A stretch of 64,000 bases of DNA, from positions 186,001 to 250,000 of the forward strand of contig JAXLWB010000003.1 in the NCBI GenBank assembly GCA_046328715.1, written 5' to 3'. Under the pieces are notes generated by a model that did not search any database, was not told the origin of the DNA, and saw nothing but the letters and a program-made list of their open reading frames with translations. Below are positions 1 to 8,318 of this stretch, one piece after another (positions within the stretch are counted from its first letter, which is position 1; every line of letters begins with the position of its first letter). The translations under genes and the position numbers were made by a program. This stretch comes from JAXLWB01 sp046328715 (GTDB taxonomy: Bacteria; Chloroflexota; Anaerolineae; Caldilineales; Caldilineaceae).

Positions 1-34
1 CGCCTATGTTGGCGGCGCAACTAAACGTTCGCTC

Positions 35-976
35 ATGCTAGATTCCTTTCTTCCCTTGCTTGAACAAAAAAGGCCCCTCATCCTGGATGGGGCGTTGGCC
101 ACCGAACTAGAACGGCGCGGTGCCAATCTGAATGACCCGCTCTGGTCAGCCAAGGTGCTGATCGAAAATCCTGAGATGATTCGCCAGCTTCATCTCGATT
201 ATTTCCGGGCAGGTGCAGACATTACCACCTCCGCTACCTACCAGGCCACCTTTGCCGGCTTCGCCCGCCGCGGCCTAGATCATGTGCAAGCGACCCAACT
301 CATGCAGCTCAGCGTTCAGCTTGCACTTGAGGCACGTGCGATCTTTCAAAGCGAAACAAACCAAATTGATGAAACTGGCGCTTTACCGCTCGTTGCAGCT
401 TCGGTTGGTCCTTATGGGGCCTTCTTAGCCAACGGTGCCGAGTATACCGGAGAATACGGCCTCACCTTCGAGGAGTTGAAGACCTTTCACCGTGAGCGTA
501 TGGCGGTGTTGGTGGCAAGTGGAGCCGATCTGCTCGCCTGCGAGACGATTCCCAGCCTTGCGGAAGGCCGGGCGTTGTTGGAATTATTAACCGAGTTTCC
601 GATGGCGCGGGCCTGGTTGAGTTTTAGCTGCAAAGATGGTGCCTATGTCTGTCATGGCGAGACGATGGCAGAGTGCGCAACATTGGCAAATGGGAATCCT
701 CAGATTTTGGCAATTGGCGTGAACTGCACAGCGCCGGAACATATTGAGTCACTCGTGCGCATCGCCAAAGCCACCACAGACAAACCAATTGTCGTTTATC
801 CTAATCGCGGTGAAGGATATGATCCGGTGCAAAAGTGCTGGCTACCCGGCAGCGAGTCGCTCAGCCCTCTAGAGACTGCCAGGCGAGCCTACACAGCAGG
901 CGCACGCTTAATTGGTGGTTGCTGCCGCACGACACCAGAGGATATTCGGGAGATAGCGGAACACTTGACAGGGTGA
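35..976 (+). CDS. mmuM: Homocysteine S-methyltransferase
   Basis: Cytoplasmic zinc enzyme of the MmuM/BHMT family. It moves a methyl group from S-methylmethionine or a similar donor to homocysteine, giving methionine. The 313 residues match the family length. Zinc ligands are visible: Cys231 in GVNC and Cys296-Cys297 in GGCCRTTP. The N-terminal LDGALATELERRG is the usual first strand and loop of the TIM barrel. The frame stays open upstream to the window edge, so a start further left cannot be excluded; the ATG at 35 gives the usual N-terminus. The gene ends only three bases before the stop of the convergent amidotransferase-like gene. The methyl donor cannot be read from sequence. Confidence 0.9.
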   Translation: MLDSFLPLLEQKRPLILDGALATELERRGANLNDPLWSAKVLIENPEMIRQLHLDYFRAGADITTSATYQATFAGFARRGLDHVQATQLMQLSVQLALEARAIFQSETNQIDETGALPLVAASVGPYGAFLANGAEYTGEYGLTFEELKTFHRERMAVLVASGADLLACETIPSLAEGRALLELLTEFPMARAWLSFSCKDGAYVCHGETMAECATLANGNPQILAIGVNCTAPEHIESLVRIAKATTDKPIVVYPNRGEGYDPVQKCWLPGSESLSPLETARRAYTAGARLIGGCCRTTPEDIREIAEHLTG

Positions 977-979
977 CAA

Positions 980-1696
980 CTATCTCTTACACCCGCGCAC
1001 AAAGGCAGCAAAGATCGCCTGACTTGACGCCTCATTCGGCAATGCTTCGGGATGCCATTGTACCGCCAACCCAAAGGGATAATTACGTACCTCGACCGCC
1101 TCGATCATGCCGTCGGGAGCGGTGGCGACGGCGCGCAGATTGGGTGCCAGCCGGTCGATCGCCTGATGGTGGAGGCTGTTTACCTGCATAATTGGCTTAC
1201 CGATAATTTCGGCGAGCAGTGACTCTTCGGCAATTTGTACCGGATGGGAAAGCCGATCAAAGGGAAAATCGGGAAAGAAGGTATGGCGATCCAGTTCGGG
1301 TACCTCGCCCACTTCGGGATGAAGCGAGCCACCAAAGGCCACATTCAACACTTGTGATCCACGACAAATGCCAAAGAAGGGCTGCTGTTGCTCCACCACA
1401 CGGCGCACTAAATTGAGTTCTACCTGGTCGCGCCAAACATCGATGCCGTCGATCTTGGGATGGGCGAGACCGTCATAATGTTCAGCCGCAATGTCACCGC
1501 CACCAGTGAAGAGCACACCATCACAGCGAGCGACAATTTCCTGCACGGTTTGCTCGGCAATGCCATAGGGAATGAGCAAGGGCAGTCCGCCCGCCTGTTC
1601 AATGCCAGCGACACAGCCAGCCAGTAATTCATCAAGCGGCGCACGGTAAGGATCGTTGGGGGAATGGGACGTGATAGCAATGAGTGGTTTACTCAA
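980..1696 (-). CDS. Class I glutamine amidotransferase-like (peptidase C26, PuuD-type) hydrolase
   Basis: 238-residue gamma-glutamyl hydrolase of the C26 family. The nucleophile is Cys111 in GICRGSQ, and the other triad members are His215 and Glu217 in VQWHPEA. PuuD members cleave gamma-glutamyl-GABA in putrescine breakdown; others act on folate or other gamma-glutamyl amides. It is the last gene of a minus-strand run that starts with a polyamine-type ABC importer, which fits a PuuD-like role, but no other puu genes are present. The gap to the PfkB-like gene is short. The family is secure; the substrate is inferred from context. Confidence 0.82.
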   Translation of the reverse strand: MSKPLIAITSHSPNDPYRAPLDELLAGCVAGIEQAGGLPLLIPYGIAEQTVQEIVARCDGVLFTGGGDIAAEHYDGLAHPKIDGIDVWRDQVELNLVRRVVEQQQPFFGICRGSQVLNVAFGGSLHPEVGEVPELDRHTFFPDFPFDRLSHPVQIAEESLLAEIIGKPIMQVNSLHHQAIDRLAPNLRAVATAPDGMIEAVEVRNYPFGLAVQWHPEALPNEASSQAIFAAFVRGCKR

Positions 1697-1740
1697 GAGA
1701 AGTCAACTCCAAATGGAATGATAATATGGGATTTTTGAGT

Positions 1741-2691
1741 TTAGGATTGTAAATTCGGTAGCCAGATCGGATTTTCAGAAACTTGGGCATGTAACAATTC
1801 AAAACGTTGACGTGCTTCTGACCTGCATTGTTTTAACGACGCAAGTGGCAATCCCACCTGCTCCACTAAAAAACTGGCCGCAACCGATGCGTACACTCCC
1901 GCCGTTTTTAGATCGCCAGTCAACACCCAGCCGACCATAAATCCACCGCCATAGGCATTGCCTGCGCCTGTCGGATCAACCGCCTTGATCGGTACTGCCG
2001 GAATTTGCCAGGCTTCCCCCGTATCGTGGCGATAGACCAATGAGCCTTCCCCGCCCATGCGCAAGGTCACGATTTCAGAACCCAGTGTGCCGAGCCGCTG
2101 CACCAATTCGATCGGTGCACCCTTGCCTACCAGCATCTCAGCTTCACGCACATTGGGCGAGAAGATTTGGCCTGCTGTCAATATAGCACGCACCTCTGCC
2201 TCGGCGAGCGGCGCATCGACATCCTTGAAGGGTTCGATGGCGATGATCATCTCGGGGTTGCCACGGCGCAGATCGTGGGCAATTTGCAGATTCGGCTTTT
2301 CGGGGTGAATGCCGTAATGCAGTGCCTGTGCCTGTCTATACGAAGTCGGCAAAAATTCATAACGGAAGGCGAGTTGGTCAGGGATGGCCTGCCCTTTGGT
2401 GCGCCAGACCTGCGTGCGCCGACCATCCCAATCGGTCACTTGCCAGGCACGCAATGATTCGTATTCAGGGTAGTGGCGGATGCCAGCACAATCAATCTCC
2501 ATCGCATCCAGCCAGGCTTGCGCTTCCGGTGGCCAATCATGCCCTACTCCACCGACCAGACCAACGCTCTCTGTCCACAATTTCATGCCAAAGGCAGTTT
2601 GTGGCCCACTCCCGCCCAACACTGCCATCGCCGTCGTACCATCAGGGAAAACAATGTCGTCAAGGATAATCGAATAGGTGATAAAGTCCAT
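1741..2691 (-). CDS. PfkB/ribokinase-family protein with Asn at the catalytic-base position
   Basis: 316-residue ribokinase fold. The N-terminal GGSGPQTAFGMKLW corresponds to the sugar-binding glycine region. The C-terminal signature reads DPTGAGNAYGGG (about 239-250), where the family norm is GAGD. The catalytic-base Asp is therefore Asn245; the codon on the coding strand is AAT. Similar GAGN versions are known in the fungal MAK32-like branch, so the protein may be inactive as a kinase or have a different role. It follows the nucleoside hydrolase after a 77-base palindromic gap. No clear Shine-Dalgarno precedes the ATG. A kinase acting on ribose released from nucleosides would fit the context, but the substitution argues for caution. 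Confidence 0.8.
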   Translation of the reverse strand: MDFITYSIILDDIVFPDGTTAMAVLGGSGPQTAFGMKLWTESVGLVGGVGHDWPPEAQAWLDAMEIDCAGIRHYPEYESLRAWQVTDWDGRRTQVWRTKGQAIPDQLAFRYEFLPTSYRQAQALHYGIHPEKPNLQIAHDLRRGNPEMIIAIEPFKDVDAPLAEAEVRAILTAGQIFSPNVREAEMLVGKGAPIELVQRLGTLGSEIVTLRMGGEGSLVYRHDTGEAWQIPAVPIKAVDPTGAGNAYGGGFMVGWVLTGDLKTAGVYASVAASFLVEQVGLPLASLKQCRSEARQRFELLHAQVSENPIWLPNLQS

Positions 2692-2700
2692 AGTACATCA

Positions 2701-2771
2701 GTGGGACAGTAAGTCAGTAGAACAGTGGGACAGTGAAACAGTTATTACTGACTTACTGTCCCACTGTTCTA
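2701..2771. repeat. Intercistronic palindrome with two alternative hairpins
   Basis: The gap between the nucleoside hydrolase and PfkB-like genes is made of a repeated word close to ACAGTGGG/AGTCAGT. Two perfect pairings compete: 2701-2719 with 2746-2764 (19 bp) and 2718-2734 with 2755-2771 (17 bp). The right arm of the second contains the stop codon of the hydrolase (2769-2771). No U-tract follows, so it is not a standard terminator. Confidence 0.85.
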
Positions 2772-3698
2772 GCGCAGGCATTGATACAACGTCTCTTTCC
2801 ACTTCGCCTCGTCTACCTTCCAGCAGACTTCGATGTTGGCGGTCTTCTTGGTGACGTGCAGTTCGTCCACTACCGTCATGCCGCGAGTTAGTTCTTCGTC
2901 GCAGGCGACATCTACATAGTGCCAACTGCGCTTGGTGCAGACCGCATTGTCGAGTGCAATTGCCATTGTTACTGGATCGGGCAGCATCAAGCCCCGTCCA
3001 CCTTGGATCGTCTGCCCAGCATAGGTAGCGTAGGAATTGCAATCCATAGCGAAAGTAGCGCGCTCAGTCTCGAAAGCGTAGACCTGGGCGATCTCGGCGT
3101 TGGTCAATTCATACTCATTACGGCAATGTTCCCAGCCTACCATTAGGATCTTCATGCCCGAGTGGAAGACCAGCCGTGCCGCTTCCGGGTCGCACCAGAT
3201 GTTGAACTCGGCCGCCGGTGTGACATTGCCCACGCAGTTGGCATTGCCACCCATCACGTAACATTCTTTCACCCACTCCGCCAAGCGTGGTTCCAGAATC
3301 AAAGCAGCCGCAATGTTCGTAAGCGGGCCAAGTGTTATCAGCGTGATCTGACCAGGCGACTCACGAAAGCGACGGATCAACTCTTCCACTGCATTCTTAC
3401 CCGCCAACGGACGCTTCGGTTGCAGATGGCCCAACTTGCCCATACCACCTGGCCCATGAAACCAATCGGCATAAGCGGGTTGGCGCAGCAGCGGCTTGGC
3501 ACACCCTTCGTAGACAGGCGTCTCCTTGCCGCAGACTTCCACAGTATAGCGAGCGTTGGCACTGGCGGTCTCCAGCGGCATGTTGCCATAGGTCACGGTG
3601 ATGGCATCTACAGTTACATCGGGCCATTGCAACGCCATCAAAATAGCAACGGCGTCATCTGACGCAGTATCGGTATCGATAATAAAACGACGAGTCAT
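2769..3698 (-). CDS. Nucleoside hydrolase (inosine/uridine-preferring family)
   Basis: 310-residue nucleoside N-ribohydrolase, which splits nucleosides into base and ribose. The calcium-binding signature appears as DTDTASDDA (residues 8-16) and the family strand as GPLTNIA. NIWCDPEAA (about 166-174) is also typical. Near the C-terminus the common HDP reads PDP (Pro240-Asp241): the metal-ligand Asp is kept, but the His that serves as acid in several members is replaced. The start is set at the ATG at 3698, preceded by TTAGGAGAAC; the open frame runs 15 codons further. It sits between a polyamine-type permease and a PfkB-like protein, which suggests nucleoside salvage. Substrate is not determinable. 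Confidence 0.88.
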   Translation of the reverse strand: MTRRFIIDTDTASDDAVAILMALQWPDVTVDAITVTYGNMPLETASANARYTVEVCGKETPVYEGCAKPLLRQPAYADWFHGPGGMGKLGHLQPKRPLAGKNAVEELIRRFRESPGQITLITLGPLTNIAAALILEPRLAEWVKECYVMGGNANCVGNVTPAAEFNIWCDPEAARLVFHSGMKILMVGWEHCRNEYELTNAEIAQVYAFETERATFAMDCNSYATYAGQTIQGGRGLMLPDPVTMAIALDNAVCTKRSWHYVDVACDEELTRGMTVVDELHVTKKTANIEVCWKVDEAKWKETLYQCLR

Positions 3699-3721
3699 GA
3701 GTTCTCCTAAAACTGACAAGA

Positions 3722-3783
3722 TGACAAGACGATAGGGTGACAAGGTGAGTTTCGTTTCATCTTGTCACCCTATCGTCTTGTCA
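3722..3783. repeat. 23-bp perfect inverted repeat in an intercistronic gap
   Basis: Arms 3722-3744 and 3761-3783 are perfectly complementary over 23 bp around a 16-base loop. The right arm contains the TGA stop of the permease gene (3781-3783). The repeat lies between two genes of the same operon and has no U-tract, so it looks like an RNA-processing or stability hairpin, or a mobile palindrome, rather than a terminator. Confidence 0.85.
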
Positions 3784-4587
3784 ATTCTTTTCTTCTCTCT
3801 CCTGGGTCATGCGATGCGCCAGCAGGATCGGGATAGACATTATAGCAATCACAAAGAATGCAACCACATTGGTGACGGGACGGTCACGCGGGCGGGTGAG
3901 TTGGCTGAAGATCCAGATTGGCAGGGTAGCCTGTTGACCGGCGGTAAAGGTCGTGACGATCACCTCGTCAAAGGAGAGGGCAAAGGCCAACATGGCACCG
4001 GCCAGCATCGCTGTTGCAAGATTGGGCAAAAGAATGTGGCGAAAGGTCTGAAAGCCATTTGCCCCTAAATCCATCGACGCCTCGACCTGGGTCCACGAGG
4101 TGCGGCGAAAGCGCGCCAACACATTGTTGTAGACGGTCACGATACAAAAGGTCGCATGGCCGAGGATAATCGTCCAGAAACTGAAGGGGATTTCCAGTAA
4201 GCCAATCGAAGCGCGCAGAGCAATGCCGGTGACAATCCCCGGCAGCGCAATCGGCAACAGGAGTAGAAATGAAACCGCCTCACGGCCAAAGAAGCGGCTA
4301 CGATGGACCGCAGCCGCAGCCAACGTGCCCAGGATCAAAGCAGCCACCGTTGAGAGCGCAGCCACCCGCAGCGAAAGCCCCAATGCGGCCCATAGATCCG
4401 CCCGATTCCAAGCCACGCCAAACCACTTGAACGTGATCCCAGGCAATGGGAAGGTGTAGGCCGCCTCATCCGTCGTGAAGCAGTAGAGAAAGACGATCAG
4501 CAGCGGGATATGCAGAAAGAGCAACACCAGCAGCGCTGAAATGCGTAGCCCCACAGAGGCACGACTTGGATCGGAAGATGAGAGCAT
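3781..4587 (-). CDS. ABC transporter permease, PotC-like
   Basis: 268-residue inner-membrane permease of the spermidine/putrescine (PotC, BPD_transp_1) type, with six predicted hydrophobic segments. The EAA-loop region that contacts the ATPase is visible as ASMDLGANGFQTFRHILLPN. It pairs with the upstream PotB-like permease, whose stop lies 12 bases before this start. In PotBC-type systems the two permeases form a heterodimer driven by a PotA-like ATPase dimer. Real substrates of this subfamily range over polyamines, thiamine-like compounds and others, so only the transporter class is claimed. Confidence 0.88.
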   Translation of the reverse strand: MLSSSDPSRASVGLRISALLVLLFLHIPLLIVFLYCFTTDEAAYTFPLPGITFKWFGVAWNRADLWAALGLSLRVAALSTVAALILGTLAAAAVHRSRFFGREAVSFLLLLPIALPGIVTGIALRASIGLLEIPFSFWTIILGHATFCIVTVYNNVLARFRRTSWTQVEASMDLGANGFQTFRHILLPNLATAMLAGAMLAFALSFDEVIVTTFTAGQQATLPIWIFSQLTRPRDRPVTNVVAFFVIAIMSIPILLAHRMTQEREEKN

Positions 4588-4599
4588 AAAAAGAGAAAT

Positions 4600-5538
4600 T
4601 TACAACGCTTCAAACGCCCCTGTACGCCGGGCGAGCGAAAGATAAATTAACATGATCAGAATTGGCACCACGGTAAAGGCAGCAGCCAACGGAATATTGC
4701 CTGATGTTCCTTGATGCGAAAGTACCGCCTGACCGATAAAAAAGCTCGAATTGCCCAGGGCCGAAGGCACGATAAAGTCACCAAGCGTTAGTGAAAAGGT
4801 AAAGATCGAGCCAGCGATCACGCCTGGAATCGCCAGCGGCAACAGCACCGTACGAAAGGTTTGCGCAGGCAACGCGCCCAGATCTGCCGAAGCCTCCAGT
4901 AATGATCGGGGCACCCGTTCTAAGGCGGCCTGGATCGGCAAAATCATGTAGGGCAGCCAGATGTAACTGAAGGCGATAAACATACCAATCATCGAAAGCG
5001 ACAAAGAAGGCCCGCCAATGCCAGGAATCGACAACAGCGCATCCAGCGCCCAACCCAACCCCACTTTGCCCACCACCCAACTGAGAATGCCCTCCTTGGC
5101 TAGGATCAACTTCCACAGGTAAACGCGCACGATATAGCTGGACCAGAGCGGCAGAATCACTGCCAGGTAGAGCAATGCCTTCATTCGTCCCTGAGCATAG
5201 CACGCCATATAATAGGCCAAGGGAAAGGCCAGGGCCGCATCAGCAAGGGTCACCGCCAGGGCCATGCCCACGGTGCGTAACACAATGTCACGGTTGACCG
5301 GTTTGAGCAAGGTCAAATAGTTGCTGATCCCGACCTCACGCACCACTTTACCGCTAAACTCATCCAAGCGGAAGAAGCTGTTGATCAGCATTCCAACCAG
5401 CGAGCCGATATAGATAATCAGCATGTAGAGCAGCGGCAGGCTAAAGAGTAGCGCTAATAGTAGGTTGGGATGAGTGTAAAGATAAGTTGACAGGCGCTGA
5501 AACGTTGAGTTTGATGAAGAATGGGTTCCTGTGGTCAT
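4600..5538 (-). CDS. ABC transporter permease, PotB-like
   Basis: 312-residue permease of the PotB type. A short cytoplasmic N-terminus is followed by a first membrane helix (LLLALLFSLPLLYMLIIYIG) and a further five. The EAA loop reads ASADLGALPAQTFRTVLLPL. Its ATG (5536-5538) overlaps the TGA of the ATPase gene by four bases, so the two are translationally coupled. An AAGGATGA element lies just upstream inside the ATPase gene. Together with the neighbouring permease, ATPase and binding protein it makes a complete importer. Confidence 0.9.
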   Translation of the reverse strand: MTTGTHSSSNSTFQRLSTYLYTHPNLLLALLFSLPLLYMLIIYIGSLVGMLINSFFRLDEFSGKVVREVGISNYLTLLKPVNRDIVLRTVGMALAVTLADAALAFPLAYYMACYAQGRMKALLYLAVILPLWSSYIVRVYLWKLILAKEGILSWVVGKVGLGWALDALLSIPGIGGPSLSLSMIGMFIAFSYIWLPYMILPIQAALERVPRSLLEASADLGALPAQTFRTVLLPLAIPGVIAGSIFTFSLTLGDFIVPSALGNSSFFIGQAVLSHQGTSGNIPLAAAFTVVPILIMLIYLSLARRTGAFEAL

Positions 5539-6575
5539 GAACGGTCATCCTTCCCCAATTGCAACATATGTTCTCGTAACCACTGAAGCGTCACTCGCTG
5601 CCCTTTAGTGGCAGCGACATCCGTCGAAGTTGTGCTCAAGTTCTGCTGGGCCACGACCAGATCTTCGCCGCTTTCCAATGTAACCAGATAACGAGTGTAG
5701 AGACCGAGATAGACGACATCGCGCACAACACCTTCGACAGCCACAGAATTCGTCAGGCGAGGAGCGTCCTTGGCACCAAGGTGAATCTTCTCGGGGCGCA
5801 AGCTAAAGCGTCCCGTCTGGTTGGCAAGTTTGAGCGCTAGTGTTCCCTCAATCACATTCGAGGTACCGACAAAACCAGCGACAAAGCCACTTGCCGGTCG
5901 CTCGTAGACCTCCGCTGGCGCGCCGATCTGCTCGATCCGCCCGTGATTGAAGACGGCTAGACGGTCGCTCATGCTCAGCGCTTCTTCCTGGTCGTGAGTT
6001 ACGTAGATAAAGGTGATGCCGAGTCGCTGCTGCAAATTCTTCAATTCAACCTGCATCTCCTGCCGCAATTTTAGATCAAGTGCGCCAAGCGGTTCATCGA
6101 GCAACAGAACACTCGGCTCATTGATCAAGGCGCGTGCCAGTGCCACGCGCTGTCGTTGACCGCCGGAAAGCTGCGAGGGTTTGCGCCCCTCATATCCAGT
6201 AAGGCGCACCATCTCCATGGCCTTGGCAACTCGTTGCTGCCGTTCAGCTTTGGCGACTTTTTTGATCATCAGCCCATAACCTACATTCTCGCCCACCGTC
6301 ATGTGCGGGAAGAGTGCGTAATCTTGGAAGACCGTATTGACGTCGCGTTCATAGGGCGGCAGTTGAGTGACATCTTTGCCATGCAGAAATATCTTGCCAC
6401 TGGTTGGGCGATCAAAGCCAGCGATCATGCGCAGACAGGTCGTCTTGCCCGAACCAGAGGGGCCGAGCATGGTGAAAAACTCACCATCTCGGATTTCCAG
6501 ATCGACCGAATCGACGGCTTTGATCGCACCGAACGTGCGGGTTACTTTTTCTAAGAGAACAGAGACTGAGGGCAT
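5535..6575 (-). CDS. ABC transporter ATPase, PotA-like
   Basis: 346-residue ATPase that powers the importer. Walker A is GPSGSGKTT (about 38-46), the signature is LSGGQRQRVALARAL and Walker B is VLLLDEPLGALD, with the switch His in YVTHDQEEAL. The C-terminal hundred residues form the TOBE-type domain usual in PotA and CysA relatives. Its stop overlaps the start of the PotB-like permease. The gap to the upstream binding-protein gene is about 80 bases and holds a small inverted repeat (arms 6608-6615 and 6637-6644). Confidence 0.92.
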   Translation of the reverse strand: MPSVSVLLEKVTRTFGAIKAVDSVDLEIRDGEFFTMLGPSGSGKTTCLRMIAGFDRPTSGKIFLHGKDVTQLPPYERDVNTVFQDYALFPHMTVGENVGYGLMIKKVAKAERQQRVAKAMEMVRLTGYEGRKPSQLSGGQRQRVALARALINEPSVLLLDEPLGALDLKLRQEMQVELKNLQQRLGITFIYVTHDQEEALSMSDRLAVFNHGRIEQIGAPAEVYERPASGFVAGFVGTSNVIEGTLALKLANQTGRFSLRPEKIHLGAKDAPRLTNSVAVEGVVRDVVYLGLYTRYLVTLESGEDLVVAQQNLSTTSTDVAATKGQRVTLQWLREHMLQLGKDDRS

Positions 6576-6607
6576 CTTGAGTGCCTATCAAAGAGAATAT
6601 TGGTTAA

Positions 6608-6644
6608 GACAGGGTAACAGTGAAGTTCACCTTCTCACCCTGTC
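6608..6644. repeat. Short intercistronic inverted repeat
   Basis: Arms GACAGGGT (6608-6615) and ACCCTGTC (6637-6644) flank a 21-base loop between the binding-protein and ATPase genes. The wording resembles the larger palindrome at 3722-3783. It may lower expression of the distal genes relative to the binding protein, as is usual in ABC operons; that effect is inferred. Confidence 0.55.
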
Positions 6645-6655
6645 ACCCCTTCAGT

Positions 6656-7867
6656 TTAATTGCCGCCCATCACGCCAATATATTCTTCCACCCACTTCGA
6701 GTAGGGCACACAGGTTTTGCCATTACCACAATCGGAGACAGGAGTGCGCCAGAAACTGATCTTGTCGAAGTTTTCGCTGCCATTGGTCTTGCAACCTTCC
6801 GCGCCGAGCAGTTCATTGCCTTCACAAGCCGCAGGAACCGAGGGTACGGAGCCAAACCAAGCGGCCAAATCGCCCTGCAATTTTGGATTGAGTGAATGTT
6901 CCAGCCATAGATAGGCGCAGTTGGGGTGTTCGGCCTTGGCGTGCATCATCGTGGTGTCGGCCCAACCTGTCGCCCCTTCTTGGGGGATGGTGCTGGCAAT
7001 CGGCTGTCCCTCGCCGACCAACACGTTGACCTGGAAAGGCCACGAACTGGAAGCAACAACCCCTTCGTTTTTGAAGTCATCCATCTGCACATAGGCATCG
7101 TGCCAGTAGCGACCGACCAGCTTGCGTTGCTCTTTGAGCAAGGCGATGGTGGCGTCGAATTGTTCCTGGGTCAGCGCGTAGGGATCATCAATACCCAACT
7201 CGGGGTTGTGCGCTTTGAGATAGAGCGCTGCGTCCGCCACATAGATCGGGCCATCGAAGGCCTGCACGCGACCTGCATTCGGTTTGCCATCGGGTAAATC
7301 CATCGCCTTAAAGACGACTTCCCAGCTTGTCGGAGCTTCGGGGAAAACGCTGGTGTTGTACATGAGTACGTTGGAACCCCACTGATAGGGCACGCCATAA
7401 TGTTTGCCATTGACGGTGTGCCAGGGCGCACTTTGCAACCGCTCATCCACCGTCTTGTAGCTCGGAATTAGATCCACATTGATCTCTTGCACTGTGCCAC
7501 CAGCGACCAGACGCAAGCTGGCATCGCCCGAGGCGGTGACGAGATCAAAGCCGCCTTCATTCATCAAACTCACCATCTCATCCGAGGTAGCCGCAGTCTT
7601 GGCATTTACCTTGCAGCCGGTCTCCTTCTCAAAACCAGTCACCCAATCGTAGTTTGGATCGGTTTCACCACGCTCGATATAGCCAGCCCACGCCACAATA
7701 TTCACCTGACCTTCGCCAGCCCCCACTTCCTTAAGCATCGTACTGCTGCTTTCAGCGGCAGGTGCTTGTTCTGCGGCTGGTGCGGTGGCGGGTTGCGCCG
7801 CCACACATGAAGAAGCAAGCGCTCCAAGAATCACAACCAAGATGAGTATACTGGTGAATCTCTGCAT
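6656..7867 (-). CDS. Extracellular solute-binding protein, PotD-like lipoprotein
   Basis: 403-residue periplasmic or cell-surface binding protein (SBP_bac family, PotD side). The N-terminus is a signal peptide ending in ALASSC, a plausible lipobox (Cys about residue 21), followed by an Ala/Pro/Glu linker of about 20 residues. The mature domain starts VNIVAWAGYIERG and continues with the two-lobe pattern. It is the first gene of the seven-gene operon and has a strong ribosome site, AGGAGGAAACT, before the ATG. Polyamine binding is the family default. Linkage to nucleoside hydrolase and PfkB-like genes leaves a nucleoside-type ligand open. Confidence 0.88.
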   Translation of the reverse strand: MQRFTSILILVVILGALASSCVAAQPATAPAAEQAPAAESSSTMLKEVGAGEGQVNIVAWAGYIERGETDPNYDWVTGFEKETGCKVNAKTAATSDEMVSLMNEGGFDLVTASGDASLRLVAGGTVQEINVDLIPSYKTVDERLQSAPWHTVNGKHYGVPYQWGSNVLMYNTSVFPEAPTSWEVVFKAMDLPDGKPNAGRVQAFDGPIYVADAALYLKAHNPELGIDDPYALTQEQFDATIALLKEQRKLVGRYWHDAYVQMDDFKNEGVVASSSWPFQVNVLVGEGQPIASTIPQEGATGWADTTMMHAKAEHPNCAYLWLEHSLNPKLQGDLAAWFGSVPSVPAACEGNELLGAEGCKTNGSENFDKISFWRTPVSDCGNGKTCVPYSKWVEEYIGVMGGN

Positions 7868-7934
7868 AGTTTCCTCCTGAGCTCAGAATAGGGAGACAAC
7901 TGTTATTGAATTGGTACTCGGAATCTGCACCGCA

Positions 7935-7970
7935 TGGCATTCAGCCTGACTGGGGCATGCTTGAATGCCA
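7935..7970 (-). promoter_or_regulatory. Inverted repeat in the leader of the ABC importer operon
   Basis: TGGCATTCA (7935-7943) and TGAATGCCA (7962-7970) form a 9-bp stem with an 18-base loop, 68 bases upstream of the binding-protein start. It could be an operator or a leader hairpin. There is no U-tract and no recognised riboswitch pattern. The rest of 7868-8130 shows nothing else I can support. Confidence 0.35.
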
Positions 7971-8130
7971 ACGTTCGATTATTTGAGAATCGGAATAGTG
8001 CAGTGCTACTAGGGAAAGACAGCGCCCGCTTCTCATAAACGCAACGTTACTTACGGTATAGCGAAGTGATGAATACCAGATTATAGGGGGAAATGAAATC
8101 GGAAGCAAACTGCTTCTACAGAAAAAGAGA

Positions 8131-8158
8131 GAGCCGCACATCGAATGATGTGCGGCTC
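8131..8158 (-). terminator. Rho-independent terminator of the SH3-domain gene
   Basis: GAGCCGCACAT (8131-8141) pairs perfectly with 8148-8158 around a six-base loop. On the minus strand the stem is followed by TCTCTTTTTCTG, a U-rich tract. It lies about 160 bases downstream of the SH3-domain gene, the only gene running into it. The 8159-8318 stretch between them holds nothing recognised. Confidence 0.7.
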
Positions 8159-8318
8159 GTTTCAAGATTTCTATTCCTAAAGAGATCCGTTACTGATCGC
8201 CAGGTTGAACTGTAATATTTCCCATGAAGAATGATGCGTCAAACGTGAATGGCTAACGAAAATTCACCCATCACGTTTCACGGATCACATAACTTTGTAC
8301 AGGTTATCAACCCAGATA

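Noticed and set aside
2701..2771. Rho-independent terminator between two operon genes
   Set aside because: The hairpins are strong, but there is no U-tract on either strand.
7941..8165. 74-codon minus-strand frame between the importer and SH3 genes
   Set aside because: It overlaps the terminator at 8131-8158 and has no ribosome site or recognisable features.
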